This document shows, in pieces, positions 4,483 through 5,281 of a stretch of 5,281 bases of DNA. The first letter of the stretch is position 1. Every line of letters begins with the position of its first letter. The notes below the pieces were generated by a model that made no database searches, was not told the origin of the DNA, and saw nothing but the letters and a program-made list of their open reading frames with translations. The DNA is taken from the NCBI GenBank assembly GCA_937906915.1, contig CALCUU010000223.1:1-5281 (forward strand), given 5' to 3'. This DNA comes from an uncultured Phascolarctobacterium sp. (GTDB taxonomy: Bacteria > Bacillota > Negativicutes > Acidaminococcales > Acidaminococcaceae). A program made the translations under genes and the position numbers.

Positions 4483-5281
4483 ATGACAAATTTAGAGCAA
4501 TTAAATTTAACAGATGCCATCCGTCCCGTGCCTGCTTCTGAATTGGAAGCACGCTTGGCAAAATTCCGCCAAGCAATGGATAAGGAAAACCCCGGTTGGG
4601 AAATGGCAGTAATCAATCACAAAATAGCAATGTACTATTTTGCAGGAACAATGCAAGATGGTGCGTTAATCATTCGCCCGCAGGATGCAATTTTGTGGGT
4701 ACGCCGTATGTATGACCGTGCGGTGAAGGAATCTAATTTTGCAGATATCCGTCCCATGCGTAGCTATCGTGAGGTTTTTGCTGAATATGGCAGTTGCCCT
4801 GCGACAGTTTATATGGAAACTAAAAAGCTGACTTGGGATTGGCAGCAAATGTTCCACAAATACTTTGCCTTTGAAGAAATCGCTTCCCTTGACCACGTGC
4901 TTAGTGATTTGCGTGCAGTAAAGAGTGCTTACGAATTGGAACAAATGGAGCGTAGCGGCAAGATTCACGAAACCGTTCTTGACGTTGTGGCTCCCAAGCT
5001 GATTGTTCCCGGCATTAGCGAAACCCAGCTGGCAGTAAATATTTATAGCGAAATGCTTAGTCGTGGTAGCTACGGTATTGTCCGTTTCAACCTGCCCTTG
5101 GGCGAAGAAGTTATTGGTATCGCTGCCTTTGGCAAGAGTGGTTTAGAGCGTTGTGCTTTTGACGGACCTGGTGGTACTCCGGGAACCTGCATTGCTTTGC
5201 AATCCATTGGTAACGCTTTCCGCAAGCTGGAGCCTAACAGCATAGTTTACCTTGATATTCCCTGTGGCTTTGACGGCTACA
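4483..5281 (+). CDS. M24 family peptidase-like protein (Xaa-Pro peptidase type), N-terminal part
   Basis: The first 266 codons of a protein that continues past the right edge. ATG 4483 is supported by AAAGGAG (4468-4474) 8 nt upstream and lies 21 nt after the HAD stop. Residues about 18-150 resemble the creatinase/prolidase N-terminal domain (RLAKFRQAMD, then MYYFAGTMQDGALIIRPQDAILWVRRMYDRA, with VYMETKKLTW later). From about residue 162 the pita-bread catalytic domain begins: LRAVKSAYELEQMERSGKIHE, then a glycine-rich FDGPGG (226-231), then VYLDIPCGFDGY. Asp258 in LDIPCG is the likely first metal ligand; the other four ligands would lie beyond the window. Canonical members have a His in the region now occupied by FDGPGG, so this looks like a divergent branch that may or may not cleave Xaa-Pro bonds. 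No signal peptide is seen, so it is probably cytoplasmic. It is probably transcribed with the HAD gene. Confidence 0.88.
   Translation, partial: MTNLEQLNLTDAIRPVPASELEARLAKFRQAMDKENPGWEMAVINHKIAMYYFAGTMQDGALIIRPQDAILWVRRMYDRAVKESNFADIRPMRSYREVFAEYGSCPATVYMETKKLTWDWQQMFHKYFAFEEIASLDHVLSDLRAVKSAYELEQMERSGKIHETVLDVVAPKLIVPGISETQLAVNIYSEMLSRGSYGIVRFNLPLGEEVIGIAAFGKSGLERCAFDGPGGTPGTCIALQSIGNAFRKLEPNSIVYLDIPCGFDGY

Noticed and set aside
3658..4512. Similarity between the first codons of the HAD and M24 genes (both contain the bases ATTTAGAGC shortly after the ATG)
   Set aside because: The shared run is short, the proteins are unrelated, and chance is sufficient explanation.
3724..4968. Minus-strand open frames opposite the HAD and M24 genes (3724-4050, 4054-4434, 4666-4968)
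   Set aside because: They are antisense to genes with complete motifs and have composition expected from reverse-strand shadows.
1..5281. CRISPR array, insertion sequence, integrase or attachment site around the tRNA or the MNT/HEPN cassette
   Set aside because: No repeated spacer structure, transposase fragment or terminal repeat was seen, and no copy of the tRNA 3' end was noticed elsewhere in the window.

Overview
The window looks like chromosomal DNA of an anaerobic Firmicute of low to middle GC. Evidence: strong AGGAGG-type ribosome binding sites before almost every gene, sigma-A-like promoters with 16-17 bp spacers, a tRNA-Gly with its CCA tail encoded, and an alcohol dehydrogenase close to the NADP-dependent enzymes of Thermoanaerobacter and Clostridium. 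A gut-type member of the Negativicutes would fit the protein style and the roughly 50% GC of the housekeeping genes. That placement is an impression, not something the sequence proves.

Layout, left to right. (1) 1-256, minus strand: the first 85 codons of a calcium-type P-type ATPase, running off the left edge. (2) 257-595: a mostly non-coding gap holding the likely ATPase promoter, an unexplained two-tier hairpin, and the terminator of the tRNA. (3) 596-669, minus: tRNA-Gly(CCC) with a near-ideal promoter at 698-726. (4) 801-1436, plus: an unrecognised 211-residue cytoplasmic protein whose C-terminus resembles the BamE/SmpA fold. A bidirectional terminator separates it from the next gene. 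(5) 1488-2546, minus: a complete NADP(H)-dependent, zinc-containing secondary-alcohol dehydrogenase with all expected ligand residues. Its upstream region carries a near-palindrome centred about 41 bp before the inferred transcription start, and a longer inverted repeat around the -10 box. (6) 2809-3524, plus: an overlapping pair encoding a small MNT-type nucleotidyltransferase and a HEPN-domain protein, the architecture of a type VII-like toxin-antitoxin module. It has its own promoter and terminator and is clearly richer in AT than its neighbours. (7) 3658-5281, plus: a probable two-gene operon of a NagD-type HAD phosphatase and the N-terminal 266 codons of an M24 (Xaa-Pro peptidase-like) protein that runs off the right edge.

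How the parts relate: the window is a string of short, independently transcribed units, nearly all bounded by recognisable promoters and intrinsic terminators. The MNT/HEPN pair sits as a cassette between the dehydrogenase and the HAD/M24 operon, and its composition suggests it was acquired. No wholly new system is evident. The most interesting points are the MNT/HEPN cassette, the layout of the dehydrogenase control region, the BamE-like domain on a protein with no signal peptide, and the atypical active-site region of the M24 protein.
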